From positions 1 through 64,000 of the forward strand of contig NZHD01000029.1 in NCBI GenBank assembly GCA_002691205.1: a DNA stretch of 64,000 nucleotides, read 5' to 3'. The DNA comes from Deltaproteobacteria bacterium. GTDB lineage: Bacteria; Myxococcota_A; UBA9160; UBA4427. Positions 36,422 to 45,516 of this stretch are shown piece by piece. Below the pieces are notes generated by a model, which saw only the letters and a list, made by a program, of their open reading frames with translations, ran no database searches and had not been told where the DNA came from. A program made the position numbers and the translations under genes. Position 1 is the stretch's first letter, and each line of letters starts with the position of its first letter.

Positions 36422-37843
36422 TCAACGCAGTGAATCGAGCAGGCCCTCTTGCAGATCTGTTTCATCCGCTGGCAAAACAGCGCGAAGATCGATCATCACC
36501 CGACCCTCGCGAATGCGGGGAAGAATCGGCACACTAGCCCCTCGCAAACGAGCCGCCAAATCCTCTGCGGACCGCTCACTCTGAATCGTGAGGACACAAC
36601 TGTGAATATCAAAACCGGGCAAGGAGCCCCCTCCCACCGGTACGGTCTCCTTCTTCTGCCTGACCACCGCTTCAAGACCTTGCTGATCAATTGCGTCCGT
36701 TAAGACATCCGCAAAACGCTGTGTTCGAGCCTCGTGCTCGCTGGCTGAAAGAAAAATCTGGCGAAGAACCGGGATCTCCCGCTCGGCCGAACCATCCAAC
36801 ATCCGGCTCAGTGTGAAATCCAGAGCCGCTAGCGCCATCTTGTCCAACCGGAGAGCTCTGGCGAGGGGGTTTTTTTTCATTAATTCCACAGAATCTTTCT
36901 TCCCTAGGATCAATCCGGCCTGGGGCCCTCCGAAGAGCTTATCGCCAGAAAAGCAAACCAAGTCAGGCCCTAGCTCTAGGCGGCTGGGAACAAAAGATTC
37001 GCTTGGGACCCCCAACCGCGATAGATCGAGCAAAGAACCACTTCCCAGATCCTCCATCACGGGAACGCCGTGACGCTGACCCATTCGCACAAGTTCTCCA
37101 AGCGAGACCTCGGTCACAAAACCGGTCTGCTGAAAATTGCTTCGATGCACCTTCAGGAGAAGGGCTGTCTTGGGTCCGATGGCCTGCTCGAAATCGTGTG
37201 GATGAGTCCGATTCGTGGACCCCACCTCCACCAGCTCAACACCCGCTTTCTTCATAATCTCTGGAACGCGGAATGAACCTCCGATTTCAACCAATTCGCC
37301 CCGAGAAACTAAGACCTGCCGGCCCGCCGCCAAGCTATTTAGAGCCAGGAGAACCGCCGCCGCATTGTTGTTGCACGCATAGGCGTCCTCGGCCTTGGCC
37401 AAAAGGCAAAGCTTCTCTCTGACCGAAGCCAAACGGTCCCCACGCCCCCCTGTTTCCAAGTCAAGCTCGAGGTTCGTGTATCCGAGGCCGGCGGCCGAAG
37501 CGGCTTCCACAGCACCCAGCGCAAGGGGAGCTCGGCCCAAGTTGGTGTGTAAGGTGACCCCCGTGGCATTGATCACTTTCCGGGGCCAGTCGGCCTTCAA
37601 ACGAGTGGCCGAATCCATCGCCAACTCCAGACATCGCGCCTTAATTACAGAAAGATCACCCTTCTTTGGTGCCCCGGGGGGTAGCTCGATTTCTGAACGC
37701 ACGGCCTCGATGGCCAACTGAGCGGCCGTAGCCGGGATCCAACTCGGCAAATGAGGCATATTTTCAGACAAATCAGTGGCCAATCGCGTCACCGAAGGCA
37801 GTGCCCGGCGGGGGTCGGAGTTGACGTTTTCGTTAAGATCCAT
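36422..37843 (-). CDS. selA: L-seryl-tRNA(Sec) selenium transferase
   Basis: 473 aa, usual SelA length. PLP enzyme that converts Ser-tRNA(Sec) to Sec-tRNA(Sec) with selenophosphate. The N-terminal LPSVTRLATDL, VINATGVTLHTNLGRAPLA and the PLP-Lys motif CFSGDKLFGGPQAGLILG are typical. ATG with AAGGG upstream. It implies selenoproteins in this organism, but no selB, selD, selC tRNA or UGA-containing selenoprotein gene is seen in the window. Confidence 0.95.
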   Translation of the reverse strand: MDLNENVNSDPRRALPSVTRLATDLSENMPHLPSWIPATAAQLAIEAVRSEIELPPGAPKKGDLSVIKARCLELAMDSATRLKADWPRKVINATGVTLHTNLGRAPLALGAVEAASAAGLGYTNLELDLETGGRGDRLASVREKLCLLAKAEDAYACNNNAAAVLLALNSLAAGRQVLVSRGELVEIGGSFRVPEIMKKAGVELVEVGSTNRTHPHDFEQAIGPKTALLLKVHRSNFQQTGFVTEVSLGELVRMGQRHGVPVMEDLGSGSLLDLSRLGVPSESFVPSRLELGPDLVCFSGDKLFGGPQAGLILGKKDSVELMKKNPLARALRLDKMALAALDFTLSRMLDGSAEREIPVLRQIFLSASEHEARTQRFADVLTDAIDQQGLEAVVRQKKETVPVGGGSLPGFDIHSCVLTIQSERSAEDLAARLRGASVPILPRIREGRVMIDLRAVLPADETDLQEGLLDSLR

Positions 37844-38518
37844 GACTTTCCCTTAATACAGAATTACACGGAGGAGAAGGGTCTTTCGTCCGGCTAAGCA
37901 AATTGCGAGCCGGCTCACAAAATCAGGCATGTTAGAGCTGTAGCTCGACCAAGCCCTCATCATTGGCACAACCCGATGAATCGGAATCATTGGAAAATGC
38001 TGTTCAGATGGAGAGAGTGACATCCACAGTAACAGTCTTCCAGTCCCGAGAGGGGTATTGATAGGAATGATTTCCTACTGCCCTTCCTTTAAACGCCAAG
38101 ATGAAGGTGGTCACAAACCCGGAGCCGGGAAGGACTCCAGCAACAACTCAACATGCAGGAGTGAGACCAGCGAGGCGGACGACTTTGATCAGAGAATGGT
38201 GACAGTATGTCACTGAGGGGTCTTTTGAAGTTTTTGATTCCCGATCCAACGTGAAAGTAGAAACTAAATTTTTAATCACACTGTGCGAGTCGCCTTTTAT
38301 GGTTCATTCCAGAATCCAAGATCCACTTCCCATTTATGCGCAGCGGCCGACAACCGCCTCGCTTCCCCACTAGAAGAAAAAAGAGTCGGTATCGTGACCG
38401 ATATAGACTCGGATTAAAAGACCTGGAAGAACTCGCCAACGCCGGAACATAGAAACCTGATCCCCTTGTGATCCTTCACTTGGGAGAAAAGAGCCTTCTT
38501 GCTCCGTTGCGAGCAGAC
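37844..38518. other. Long intergenic region between selA and rng
   Basis: About 675 bp, the longest gap in the window, between two divergent genes. It contains a small perfect hairpin GTGACA-GTA-TGTCAC (38199-38213), a weak sigma-70-like pair TTGATT-18-TAGAAA (38234-38263) pointing at rng, and the terminator-like element at 38374-38410. No ORF with a ribosome-binding site is convincing, and I see no tRNA, including no tRNA-Sec. Confidence 0.4.
38374..38410 (-). terminator. Terminator-like hairpin on the minus strand
   Basis: Reading the minus strand, GAGTCTATATCG and CGATACCGACTC form a 12-bp stem (one mismatch, one G-T) with loop GTCA, followed by TTTTTTCTTCT. This is a good intrinsic terminator for transcripts coming leftward out of rng, that is, antisense transcription. 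On the plus strand the same structure would lie in the rng leader. Confidence 0.5.
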
Positions 38519-40582
38519 ATGCAAAATCAAATTGTCATCAACGTCGACCCCGGCGAAACCCGGGTTGCGTTACTTGAAAACTCCAATTTTTCCGAGCTCC
38601 ACGTTGAACGAAAAGAAAGTGTCAGTGTTGTAGGAAATGTCGTGAAGGGGCGAGTCAGTCGGGTATTGCCCGGCATGCAAGCTGCCTTCGTCGACATCGG
38701 GCTTGAAAAAGCCGCTTTCCTCTATGTCGGAGATTACTTCGACAACACTGACCCCGATGCCAGCGAAGGGCCAAGAGGTCGAGGGCGTCACCAAAACCGT
38801 CGGAGCCAGCCTCCTGGAATCGACACCGTCCTGTCTGAGGGTCAAGAAATCGTCGTTCAGATCGCGAAAGCGCCCATTGGATCAAAGGGTGCGCGCATCA
38901 CCTCCAACATCTCCATTCCTGGCCGCCATCTGGTCCTTACACCTTGGTCGAAAAGAATCGGAGTTTCCCGGAGAATCGGATCGGACAAAGAAAGAAAGCG
39001 CCTGCGCGAAATCGTACATCGGCTTAAGCCTGACAATCTTGGGTTTATCATTCGAACCGCCGGAGATGGCGTTCGAGAGGCCGATCTTGAAGCGGATATC
39101 CGATACTTGGAAAGTGCTTGGAAGAATATCCAGTTACGGAATGCTGAGAGTGTCGTACCGAATGTACTCCACGCTGAACCCGACCTCCCTCTTCGTATCA
39201 TTCGAGATGCGGCTGGCCCCGAGACCAAGCGTATCTTGACCGATGAAATCGAGACACATCGTGCGCTTGAACACTTCGTTACAGAGTTCGTTGCCGAGCC
39301 TCGACCCACCGTTGAACACTACACAGGGCCGAAGCCTTTGTTCGATGAGATGAACCTTGAGGCTCAAATACACGCCAATCTGGAAAGAAAGGTGCCTCTG
39401 AAATCGGGCGGATCTCTAGTCATTGACCAGTGTGAAGCGCTGACGGCAATCGATGTGAATACGGGGGGTTTTGTTGGAAAACGAGACCTTGAAGAAACGG
39501 TCTTCAAAGCCAACCTCGAAGCGGTTAAAGAAGTCGTTCACCAACTTCGATTTAGAAACATCGGTGGCCTGATCATCATCGACCTCATCGATATGGAATC
39601 CGCAGATCATCGAGAAAAGGTTTATCGCGCACTTCGCGATGCTCTGCGAGCCGACAAGTCGAGAACCAATATTCTTAAAATCTCTGAACTTGGCCTCGTC
39701 GAGATGACCCGTAAAAGAACCCGAGAGAACCTCGTTCAGGCTCTCTGCGAGCCGTGCCCCAATTGTGAGGGACGTGGCTTTCTGCTCTCCGGTCAGACCG
39801 TCGCTCACAACATCTTGCGAGAGATCCGAAACGACCTTCCCAAAATTAGCGGGCGTAAAATTGCCATCGCGGTGAGCCCGCGGGTTGCGGAGGAACTGCT
39901 TCGGATCGAAGAAGAACCGTTGGCCAAGCTGGCCGCTGACCTGGGTCGTGAAATTGAAATTAGAGCCAGGCCAGGGCTCCACCAAGAGCAGTTCGAAGTC
40001 GAAGCTCTCGACGATGGCCCGCCGGTGGAGACAGAACTCCGCTGGTTACGCGATCCAGCCGAAATCGCAGCCGAAGAAGAAAATTTGGCCAAAACAAAGG
40101 CCGAATCAAAACAGGCCACGAAGTCACGTAGAACCCGCGGTGGGCGTCAGCGCGGCAAGGGAAATCGAGGAACGTCTGAGAAAGAGAAGGGCAGTGACTC
40201 CCCCGAAGAAAAAAAAGGGGCCGCTCCTCAAGAAAACGAGGCCGCAACGACGGACTTAGCTCCGGTCGTCCCAGAGACCGAAACCAGCCTCGAATCGCCA
40301 TCGACTCGGCCCGAAGCTCAAAAAGTGGAAGTTTTGGACGCCACTCCAGAAATCAAGGCGCCAGAGTCCAATGAGGCTTCCGATGACTCGGAGAGCACTC
40401 AAAACGCGAAAGCCCCGGAGGGCAGCACCGAGGGGCCTCCGGATCAAGATCAGGCCACGAAAATATCGACGGCCAGTGATTCGAATTCGCCAGAACTTGA
40501 GCTCGAGACGCCGAAAGCCACAGAGACAACGGCGCAAGCGCTTGACGACACTAAAGAATCGCGGATACTTCCGCGCTCCTGA
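38519..40582 (+). CDS. rng: Ribonuclease G/E family endoribonuclease
   Basis: 687 aa from ATG 38519 (frame open from GTG 38468). The chosen start matches the RNase G N-terminus (VNVDPGETRVAL). The S1 domain (GRVSRVLPGMQAAFVDIGLEK) has a short Arg/Gly-rich insert near residue 90. The catalytic core contains ITAIDVNTG-like LTAIDVNTGGFVG and IIIDLIDMES with the metal Asp residues. The Zn-link is CPNC. After about residue 510 a tail of roughly 175 residues, rich in Glu, Lys, Ser, Thr and Pro, is probably disordered; it could recruit partners as in RNase E, but the E. coli sites are not recognisable. Followed by rplU after 25 bp. Confidence 0.93.
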   Translation: MQNQIVINVDPGETRVALLENSNFSELHVERKESVSVVGNVVKGRVSRVLPGMQAAFVDIGLEKAAFLYVGDYFDNTDPDASEGPRGRGRHQNRRSQPPGIDTVLSEGQEIVVQIAKAPIGSKGARITSNISIPGRHLVLTPWSKRIGVSRRIGSDKERKRLREIVHRLKPDNLGFIIRTAGDGVREADLEADIRYLESAWKNIQLRNAESVVPNVLHAEPDLPLRIIRDAAGPETKRILTDEIETHRALEHFVTEFVAEPRPTVEHYTGPKPLFDEMNLEAQIHANLERKVPLKSGGSLVIDQCEALTAIDVNTGGFVGKRDLEETVFKANLEAVKEVVHQLRFRNIGGLIIIDLIDMESADHREKVYRALRDALRADKSRTNILKISELGLVEMTRKRTRENLVQALCEPCPNCEGRGFLLSGQTVAHNILREIRNDLPKISGRKIAIAVSPRVAEELLRIEEEPLAKLAADLGREIEIRARPGLHQEQFEVEALDDGPPVETELRWLRDPAEIAAEEENLAKTKAESKQATKSRRTRGGRQRGKGNRGTSEKEKGSDSPEEKKGAAPQENEAATTDLAPVVPETETSLESPSTRPEAQKVEVLDATPEIKAPESNEASDDSESTQNAKAPEGSTEGPPDQDQATKISTASDSNSPELELETPKATETTAQALDDTKESRILPRS

Positions 40583-40607
40583 AGAAACAATGAGGCTTTG
40601 AATAGGT

Positions 40608-40919
40608 ATGTACGCGGTCATTAAAACAGGCGGTAAACAGGTCCGAGTTGAACCGGGTCTCCATGTGCGGGTCGAGCAGCTAGAGGGCGATCCGGGCCAT
40701 GAAATCGAACTCGGCGAGGTTTTGCTCGTGGGAGATGGCGAGGACGTCACGGTCGGCACTCCCATCGTCGATGGAGCCAGTGTGCGGGGTACCATTACCG
40801 CTCAAGCTCGGCACCCAAAGATTCGAGTCTTCAAGATGAAGCGTCGAAAGGGATACCGGCGGACACAGGGTCATCGACAGTCATACACTGAAGTTCGAGT
40901 GGACTCGATCCAAGGCTAA
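40608..40919 (+). CDS. rplU: Ribosomal protein bL21
   Basis: 103 aa. Starts MYAVIKTGGKQVRVEPG and contains RHPKIRVFKMKRRKGYRRTQ, both bL21 signatures. Part of the 50S subunit, bound to 23S rRNA. The order rng-rplU-rpmA-obgE is widely conserved. Confidence 0.98.
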   Translation: MYAVIKTGGKQVRVEPGLHVRVEQLEGDPGHEIELGEVLLVGDGEDVTVGTPIVDGASVRGTITAQARHPKIRVFKMKRRKGYRRTQGHRQSYTEVRVDSIQG

Positions 40920-40977
40920 CCTGATCTCACATTTGTAGGTGGATAAAAAGATCCACTCAAAAGAAAGTGAAAAACCA

Positions 40978-41232
40978 ATGGCACATAAAAAGGGACAGGG
41001 CAGTTCACGCAACGGACGCGACAGCAATGGTCAGCGGCGTGGCGTAAAAGTCTTTGCCGGTCAAACCGTGAACGCAGGCTCGATTCTGGTGCGTCAACTC
41101 GGAACCCGCATTCACCCAGGCAAGAACGTTGGCCTCGGAAAAGACTACACCCTTTTTGCACTGACCCCCGGCATCGTCCGATACGACAAGGCCCGCGGTC
41201 GGAAGCTCGCCCACATCGATCTCGCCGAATAG
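40978..41232 (+). CDS. rpmA: Ribosomal protein bL27
   Basis: 84 aa from ATG 40978; the frame is open from 40939, but the protein starts [20 protein letters not shown]. The N-terminal tail of bL27 reaches the peptidyl-transferase centre. No Firmicutes-type cleavable N-extension is present. [20 protein letters not shown] is typical. Confidence 0.98.
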   Translation: MAHKKGQGSSRNGRDSNGQRRGVKVFAGQTVNAGSILVRQLGTRIHPGKNVGLGKDYTLFALTPGIVRYDKARGRKLAHIDLAE

Positions 41233-41395
41233 AACTCGGTGAAAACAGGGGTCTCGCCAGTATGGGTGCATCGCTCATACGCGCTGTACCCTGTGCACCT
41301 TGACTCTTTCTCCACGCCTTAGCGAGTTCCAACACTCGACATTTCATTCGTGTAGATATGCTCGCCCCTAATTTGTGGGCGCAAGGAGCGAATTC

Positions 41396-42469
41396 GTGAA
41401 GAGCGCTCAAGCTTTTGTCGACGAAGCCCTGATCACGGTAGAATCGGGTGCCGGCGGAAATGGAATGGTGGGCTTCCGACGTGAAAAGTTCGTGGCGCAC
41501 GGCGGGCCCAATGGCGGAGACGGCGGACATGGCGGAAACGTCATCCTGATTGCTGATAGCAACCTCAGCACATTGCTGGAATTTCAAAGCCGACGAATTC
41601 TGACCGCAGGACGGGGACAGAACGGAGGTCCCAACGGAAGGACCGGGGCCCGGGGTGAGGACCTCGAAATCAGATTGCCCATCGGGACGATCGTACGCGA
41701 CGCCGAGGAAGACGTTGAAGCTGAACCTCTGATTGATCTTTCCAAGGACGGGCAATGCTTCACCATCGCCCGGGGCGGGAACGGCGGGTTCGGAAATCAG
41801 CGCTTTAAAACTTCGACCCGTCAAGCCCCCGATTTCGCACTCGATGGGCGACCCGGACAAACTTGTCAGCTCCGTCTTTCACTGAAGCTTCTCGCCGATG
41901 TAGGACTGGTAGGATTCCCCAATGCTGGAAAATCGACTCTCCTCACCCATATCTCCTCAGCACATCCAAAGATCGCCTCTTACCCCTTCACGACTCTGAC
42001 ACCATCGCTGGGCGTTGTTGAATTAGATCACGTTCGATTTGTCGTGGCGGACATTCCTGGGCTCATTGAAGGAGCCAGTGAGGGGGCCGGGCTCGGTCAT
42101 CAATTCCTACGCCATGTCGAGAGAACGCGAGTGATCGTTCATCTCCTTGATCTCGGTGCATTTCTACTCGAAAAGAGAGACCTGCTCGCCGACTACGACG
42201 CCATCCGACAGGAACTTGGACTTTACCGGCCGGACCTTCTTGAACGACAAGAGATCGTCGTCCTCTCAAAACTAGACTTGGTCACTGACCTCAAAGAAGT
42301 CGATGACCTTGAGGAGAAATTGAAAGCCCGTGGAATTACACCCATGCGACTCTCAGCTGCATCCCGAGTAGGTACAAGCGAACTCATCCGCACTATGCTC
42401 ACTGCTGTGGAAAACGCTCGAAAGAAAGAGGCCGAACCCGAGGACGGGCAAGAAAGAAGCGATCCATGA
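41396..42469 (+). CDS. obgE: Obg family GTPase
   Basis: 357 aa. The start is GTG 41396, set by AAGGAG seven bases upstream (an in-frame GTG at 41375 is rejected). The glycine-rich Obg fold is in residues 1-155 (GPNGGDGGHGGNVIL). The G domain shows GFPNAGKST (P-loop), SYPFTT (switch I), DIPGLIEGA and SKLDL. It acts in late 50S assembly and growth control. Short C-terminal tail. Its stop overlaps the proB start (ATGA). Confidence 0.96.
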   Translation: MKSAQAFVDEALITVESGAGGNGMVGFRREKFVAHGGPNGGDGGHGGNVILIADSNLSTLLEFQSRRILTAGRGQNGGPNGRTGARGEDLEIRLPIGTIVRDAEEDVEAEPLIDLSKDGQCFTIARGGNGGFGNQRFKTSTRQAPDFALDGRPGQTCQLRLSLKLLADVGLVGFPNAGKSTLLTHISSAHPKIASYPFTTLTPSLGVVELDHVRFVVADIPGLIEGASEGAGLGHQFLRHVERTRVIVHLLDLGAFLLEKRDLLADYDAIRQELGLYRPDLLERQEIVVLSKLDLVTDLKEVDDLEEKLKARGITPMRLSAASRVGTSELIRTMLTAVENARKKEAEPEDGQERSDP

Positions 42470-43602
42470 AGTCTCAGAATGTGCGTGAATGTCAAACGAA
42501 AGCGAAGAAGATTGTCGTTAAGGTCGGCACCAGTACGCTGACCCGAGACGGTAAACCCCGTGCTCAAAAATTTGGCAAATTGGCTGAGTCCATCTCGCGG
42601 CTCCTTGAGGCTGACCGTGAAGTCGTGCTTGTTTCGTCGGGTGCCGTCGCTATGGGAAGTCAAACTCTCGGCTGGTCCGGCCCTGGAAAGTCAATCCCAG
42701 AAAAACAAGCTGCAGCCGCCATTGGACAAATTGAACTTGTCGAAGTTTACCGACGCCGTTTTGCAAAGTTCAACAAACATGTTGGGCAGGTACTCTTAAC
42801 TCGTTCGGGCCTCGAAGATCGCGAGCGCTTTCTAAACGCACGACACACACTCCAAACACTTCTTCGACTGGGAACCATTCCCATCGTAAACGAGAATGAC
42901 ACCGTGGCTACCGAGGAAATTCGATTTGGAGACAACGACAATCTCTCCTCCGCCATTGTTAACCTGGTCGGAGCTGATTTGCTTGTCATCTTGACTGACG
43001 TTGACGGCTTGTATGAACGTCGACCCGTCCCCGGTCAAAAAAAATCGAAACTGATTAGCCTCGTAGAGCATGTCACGCCTGAAATTGAAGCGGCGGCCAA
43101 GGGCTCGGCCAGCGCATTCGCGCAAGGCGGAATGATTACGAAGCTTGAAGCGGCTAAAAGTGCAGCCCGCTCCGGAGCCGCCACCGTCCTCTGCAATGGG
43201 CGCAGCGACGATATCCTTGAGCGCATTGTCGCGGGCGACGAGGTGGGCACTCTTTTTCTTCCTGGGCCAAAGATGTCCAGCCGCAAGCACTGGCTCGCGT
43301 TCACAGCCAGCACCCACGGCACTCTGGTGATCGACTCAGGCGCTGCCACGGCGTTGAGAACGACTGGCTCGAGTCTTCTGCCTAAGGGAGTGCTGTCCGT
43401 TGAGGGACAATTCGGGATCGGAGAGCCCATTGTTTGCACGAGTCAAAACGGCGAGGAGATCGCCAGAGGACTCCCCGCCTACGGGGCCGACGAAATCCGG
43501 AGGATAAAAGGGTGTCCTACGGGAGAGATCACAGGGGTGCTAGGCTATTCCAATGGAGATGAGATCATCCATCGTGACGACCTTGTCACTCTTGACCACT
43601 GA
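42466..43602 (+). CDS. proB: Glutamate 5-kinase
   Basis: 378 aa. The amino-acid kinase domain begins [13 protein letters not shown], with [20 protein letters not shown] and DVDGLYE motifs. The C-terminal PUA domain (about residues 280-370) has [15 protein letters not shown]. It phosphorylates glutamate in the first step of proline synthesis, normally feedback-inhibited by proline. proA, usually next, is missing here; nadD follows after 33 bp. Confidence 0.96.
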   Translation: MKSQNVRECQTKAKKIVVKVGTSTLTRDGKPRAQKFGKLAESISRLLEADREVVLVSSGAVAMGSQTLGWSGPGKSIPEKQAAAAIGQIELVEVYRRRFAKFNKHVGQVLLTRSGLEDRERFLNARHTLQTLLRLGTIPIVNENDTVATEEIRFGDNDNLSSAIVNLVGADLLVILTDVDGLYERRPVPGQKKSKLISLVEHVTPEIEAAAKGSASAFAQGGMITKLEAAKSAARSGAATVLCNGRSDDILERIVAGDEVGTLFLPGPKMSSRKHWLAFTASTHGTLVIDSGAATALRTTGSSLLPKGVLSVEGQFGIGEPIVCTSQNGEEIARGLPAYGADEIRRIKGCPTGEITGVLGYSNGDEIIHRDDLVTLDH

Positions 43603-43635
43603 CCGAATTCGTAAATCGGATGGACGAACTCGACG

Positions 43636-44292
43636 ATGATTGGAATTTTCGGAGGGACATTTAATCCGGTTCACTTGGGCCATATGCGCGCAGCCGAAGA
43701 GGTTGTGGAAAAGCTTAATCTCGACCATATGATCTTTGTACCGAGTGCACGGCCTCCCCACAAAAGCCGCAACGAGGAGGTGGTCGCGCCTGCAGCCGAC
43801 CGCTTGTCCTGGCTAGAATCCGCTACCCAAGAAAACGTACGATTTAAAGCTGACCCCATCGAAGTCATGAGGCCGGGGCCTTCATATCTTGTGGATACGC
43901 TCGATGCCTTTCTCCTTCGATACAAGAAAAAAGATCTCGTTTTCGTAGTGGGACAAGATGCTTTTCGTGAAATGGACAGCTGGAAAGAACCTGAAAGACT
44001 TTTTTCCATGATCAACATTGCGGTTATGACGCGACCCCCCGAAGCCTCGGCGAGTCTGGAACGATGGCTCCCCAAAAAAGTACAAGGGGACTTCAGAGTT
44101 TCCGATGATGGACTTTCGGCTCAACATCTTGAAAGTGATTCCTGGATACAGCAGGTGCCTATCACGCCGCTCGATATCTCTTCGACCCGCATTCGGCGAA
44201 GAATCCGTGATGGCTCTACGATCCGGTATCTCGTCCCTGAAAGCGTCCGCGAGACGATTGAAAAGAACAACCGCTATAAAGGTCTCAAATAG
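43636..44292 (+). CDS. nadD: Nicotinate-mononucleotide adenylyltransferase
   Basis: 218 aa. The nucleotidyltransferase motif GIFGGTFNPVHLGHMRAAEEV is at residues 3-23 (HxGH), and ISSTRIRRRIRDG is the ISxTxIR motif. Makes nicotinate adenine dinucleotide in NAD synthesis. Placed between proB and rsfS as in many bacteria. Confidence 0.95.
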   Translation: MIGIFGGTFNPVHLGHMRAAEEVVEKLNLDHMIFVPSARPPHKSRNEEVVAPAADRLSWLESATQENVRFKADPIEVMRPGPSYLVDTLDAFLLRYKKKDLVFVVGQDAFREMDSWKEPERLFSMINIAVMTRPPEASASLERWLPKKVQGDFRVSDDGLSAQHLESDSWIQQVPITPLDISSTRIRRRIRDGSTIRYLVPESVRETIEKNNRYKGLK

Positions 44293-44351
44293 ATTGAGAT
44301 TTTTTGATTTCCATATGTGAATCAACACCATTTGCGTCTGAAGAAGGGAAT

Positions 44352-44744
44352 ATGTTCGTGCAGGATCAGAAGTTTGAAACAACCGATTTTATGTTGAAAA
44401 CGCAGGCCGTTGTCGAATCTGCGCGTGAGCTCAAGGCAGAAAATATTTTGGCGCTGGACATGAGAAAGATCAGCTCCTTTGCAGACTCATGCGTCATCAC
44501 ATCCGGGCGATCGAATCGACATGTTCGCTCGATTGCAACCGCGATTATCAAATCTGTCGAGCAACAGGGCGAGCGCCCCATTGGAGTCGAGGGACTCGAC
44601 GAGGGACACTGGGTCTTGATTGACGCGAATGATGTGATCATTCATGTGTTCTCATCCGACTCCCGGGAGGACTTTTCACTGGAGCGTCTCTGGAGTGATG
44701 CTCCGATTATCGAACTCGCCCCCTCTGAGGCCGTGCCTGACTGA
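44352..44744 (+). CDS. rsfS: Ribosome silencing factor RsfS
   Basis: 130 aa from ATG 44352, chosen for GAAGGG four bases upstream (frame open from 44304). Core motifs are DMRKISSFADSCVITSGRSN, then IGVEGLDEGHWVLIDANDVI and HVFSSDSREDFSLERLWSDA. Binds uL14 and blocks subunit joining under starvation. Confidence 0.95.
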   Translation: MFVQDQKFETTDFMLKTQAVVESARELKAENILALDMRKISSFADSCVITSGRSNRHVRSIATAIIKSVEQQGERPIGVEGLDEGHWVLIDANDVIIHVFSSDSREDFSLERLWSDAPIIELAPSEAVPD

Positions 44745-44816
44745 GTACTCCCGGCCTCGCTTGCGCCCTCTCTAAAATCAAGGACTCTTCTGGGCCCGAT
44801 TCGCCGGTGAGTCCAT

Positions 44817-45494
44817 ATGAGCTTCAAAGCCATTCTCGATTTTCTGATTCCGCGATGTTGCGCGGCCTGCGCAGCTCCGAGCCAGAATGCTCTCTGTCAT
44901 CCCTGTTTAATGGCTCTCCCCTGGCTCGATCCCACTCATTCGCATCGTTCTAAACACCCCGCGCTGAGTGCAACGTTTGCCCCATTGGCCTTTTCAGAGG
45001 AAGTCCGAAAATGGATCCTCAGATTTAAATACCCTGCGCCTGGAATCACAAACCTCGACTCAGAAGCGAAAGCGGTCGCTCTCTTTCTTGCCCGCACCAC
45101 GTCCGACCGAGTCGGACCGCCAGCCCCTGACTACGTTATTCCTATTCCTAGCCACCCCGGGCGCTTTCGAGAACGTGGATTTGATCCCACCTACCCCCTC
45201 GCCTCTGAAATGGCGAACCGAAAAGGAGCGCGACTTCAACCCGGCGCGATCAAACGTATTCGGTACACGGAGCCGCAGGCAGATCTCGATGCTCAGAAAC
45301 GAATCGCGAACGTTTCGGGCGCCTTTATCACCTCTCCACGGCACCTTCCCAAAGAAGGGCACATCTGGCTCGTGGACGACGTCATCACAACTGGAGCCAC
45401 TTTGGCCGAAGCCGCCCGCTGCCTCTACCGAGCGGGACTCAAGGACATTCGCGGGGTCTGCGTGGCCAGAACTGTTTATCGAAACGACTCTTGA
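44817..45494 (+). CDS. comF: ComF family phosphoribosyltransferase-like protein
   Basis: 225 aa. An N-terminal cysteine cluster (CCAACAAPSQNALCHPC, residues 14-30) suits a small zinc site. YVIPIPSHPGRFRERGFDPT lies mid-protein, and the PRPP-binding motif WLVDDVITTGATLAEAARCL is near residue 185. ComF/GntX proteins serve in DNA uptake or repair in some bacteria, but the biochemical reaction is not settled. No other competence genes are in the window. GGTGAG precedes the ATG. Confidence 0.9.
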   Translation: MSFKAILDFLIPRCCAACAAPSQNALCHPCLMALPWLDPTHSHRSKHPALSATFAPLAFSEEVRKWILRFKYPAPGITNLDSEAKAVALFLARTTSDRVGPPAPDYVIPIPSHPGRFRERGFDPTYPLASEMANRKGARLQPGAIKRIRYTEPQADLDAQKRIANVSGAFITSPRHLPKEGHIWLVDDVITTGATLAEAARCLYRAGLKDIRGVCVARTVYRNDS

Positions 45495-45516
45495 AAATCG
45501 TCCCCTCTTAGTACAG

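Noticed and set aside
37964-37980. TGGCAC-N5 motif as a third sigma-54 promoter
   Set aside because: The -12 part reads GATG instead of TTGC; no match.
38199-38213. GTGACA-GTA-TGTCAC hairpin as a terminator
   Set aside because: Short stem, no T-run next to it and no plus-strand gene just upstream.
37844-38518. tRNA-Sec or SECIS element next to selA
   Set aside because: No cloverleaf with a long extra arm, no TTCGAA T-loop context, and no UGA-interrupted gene seen here.
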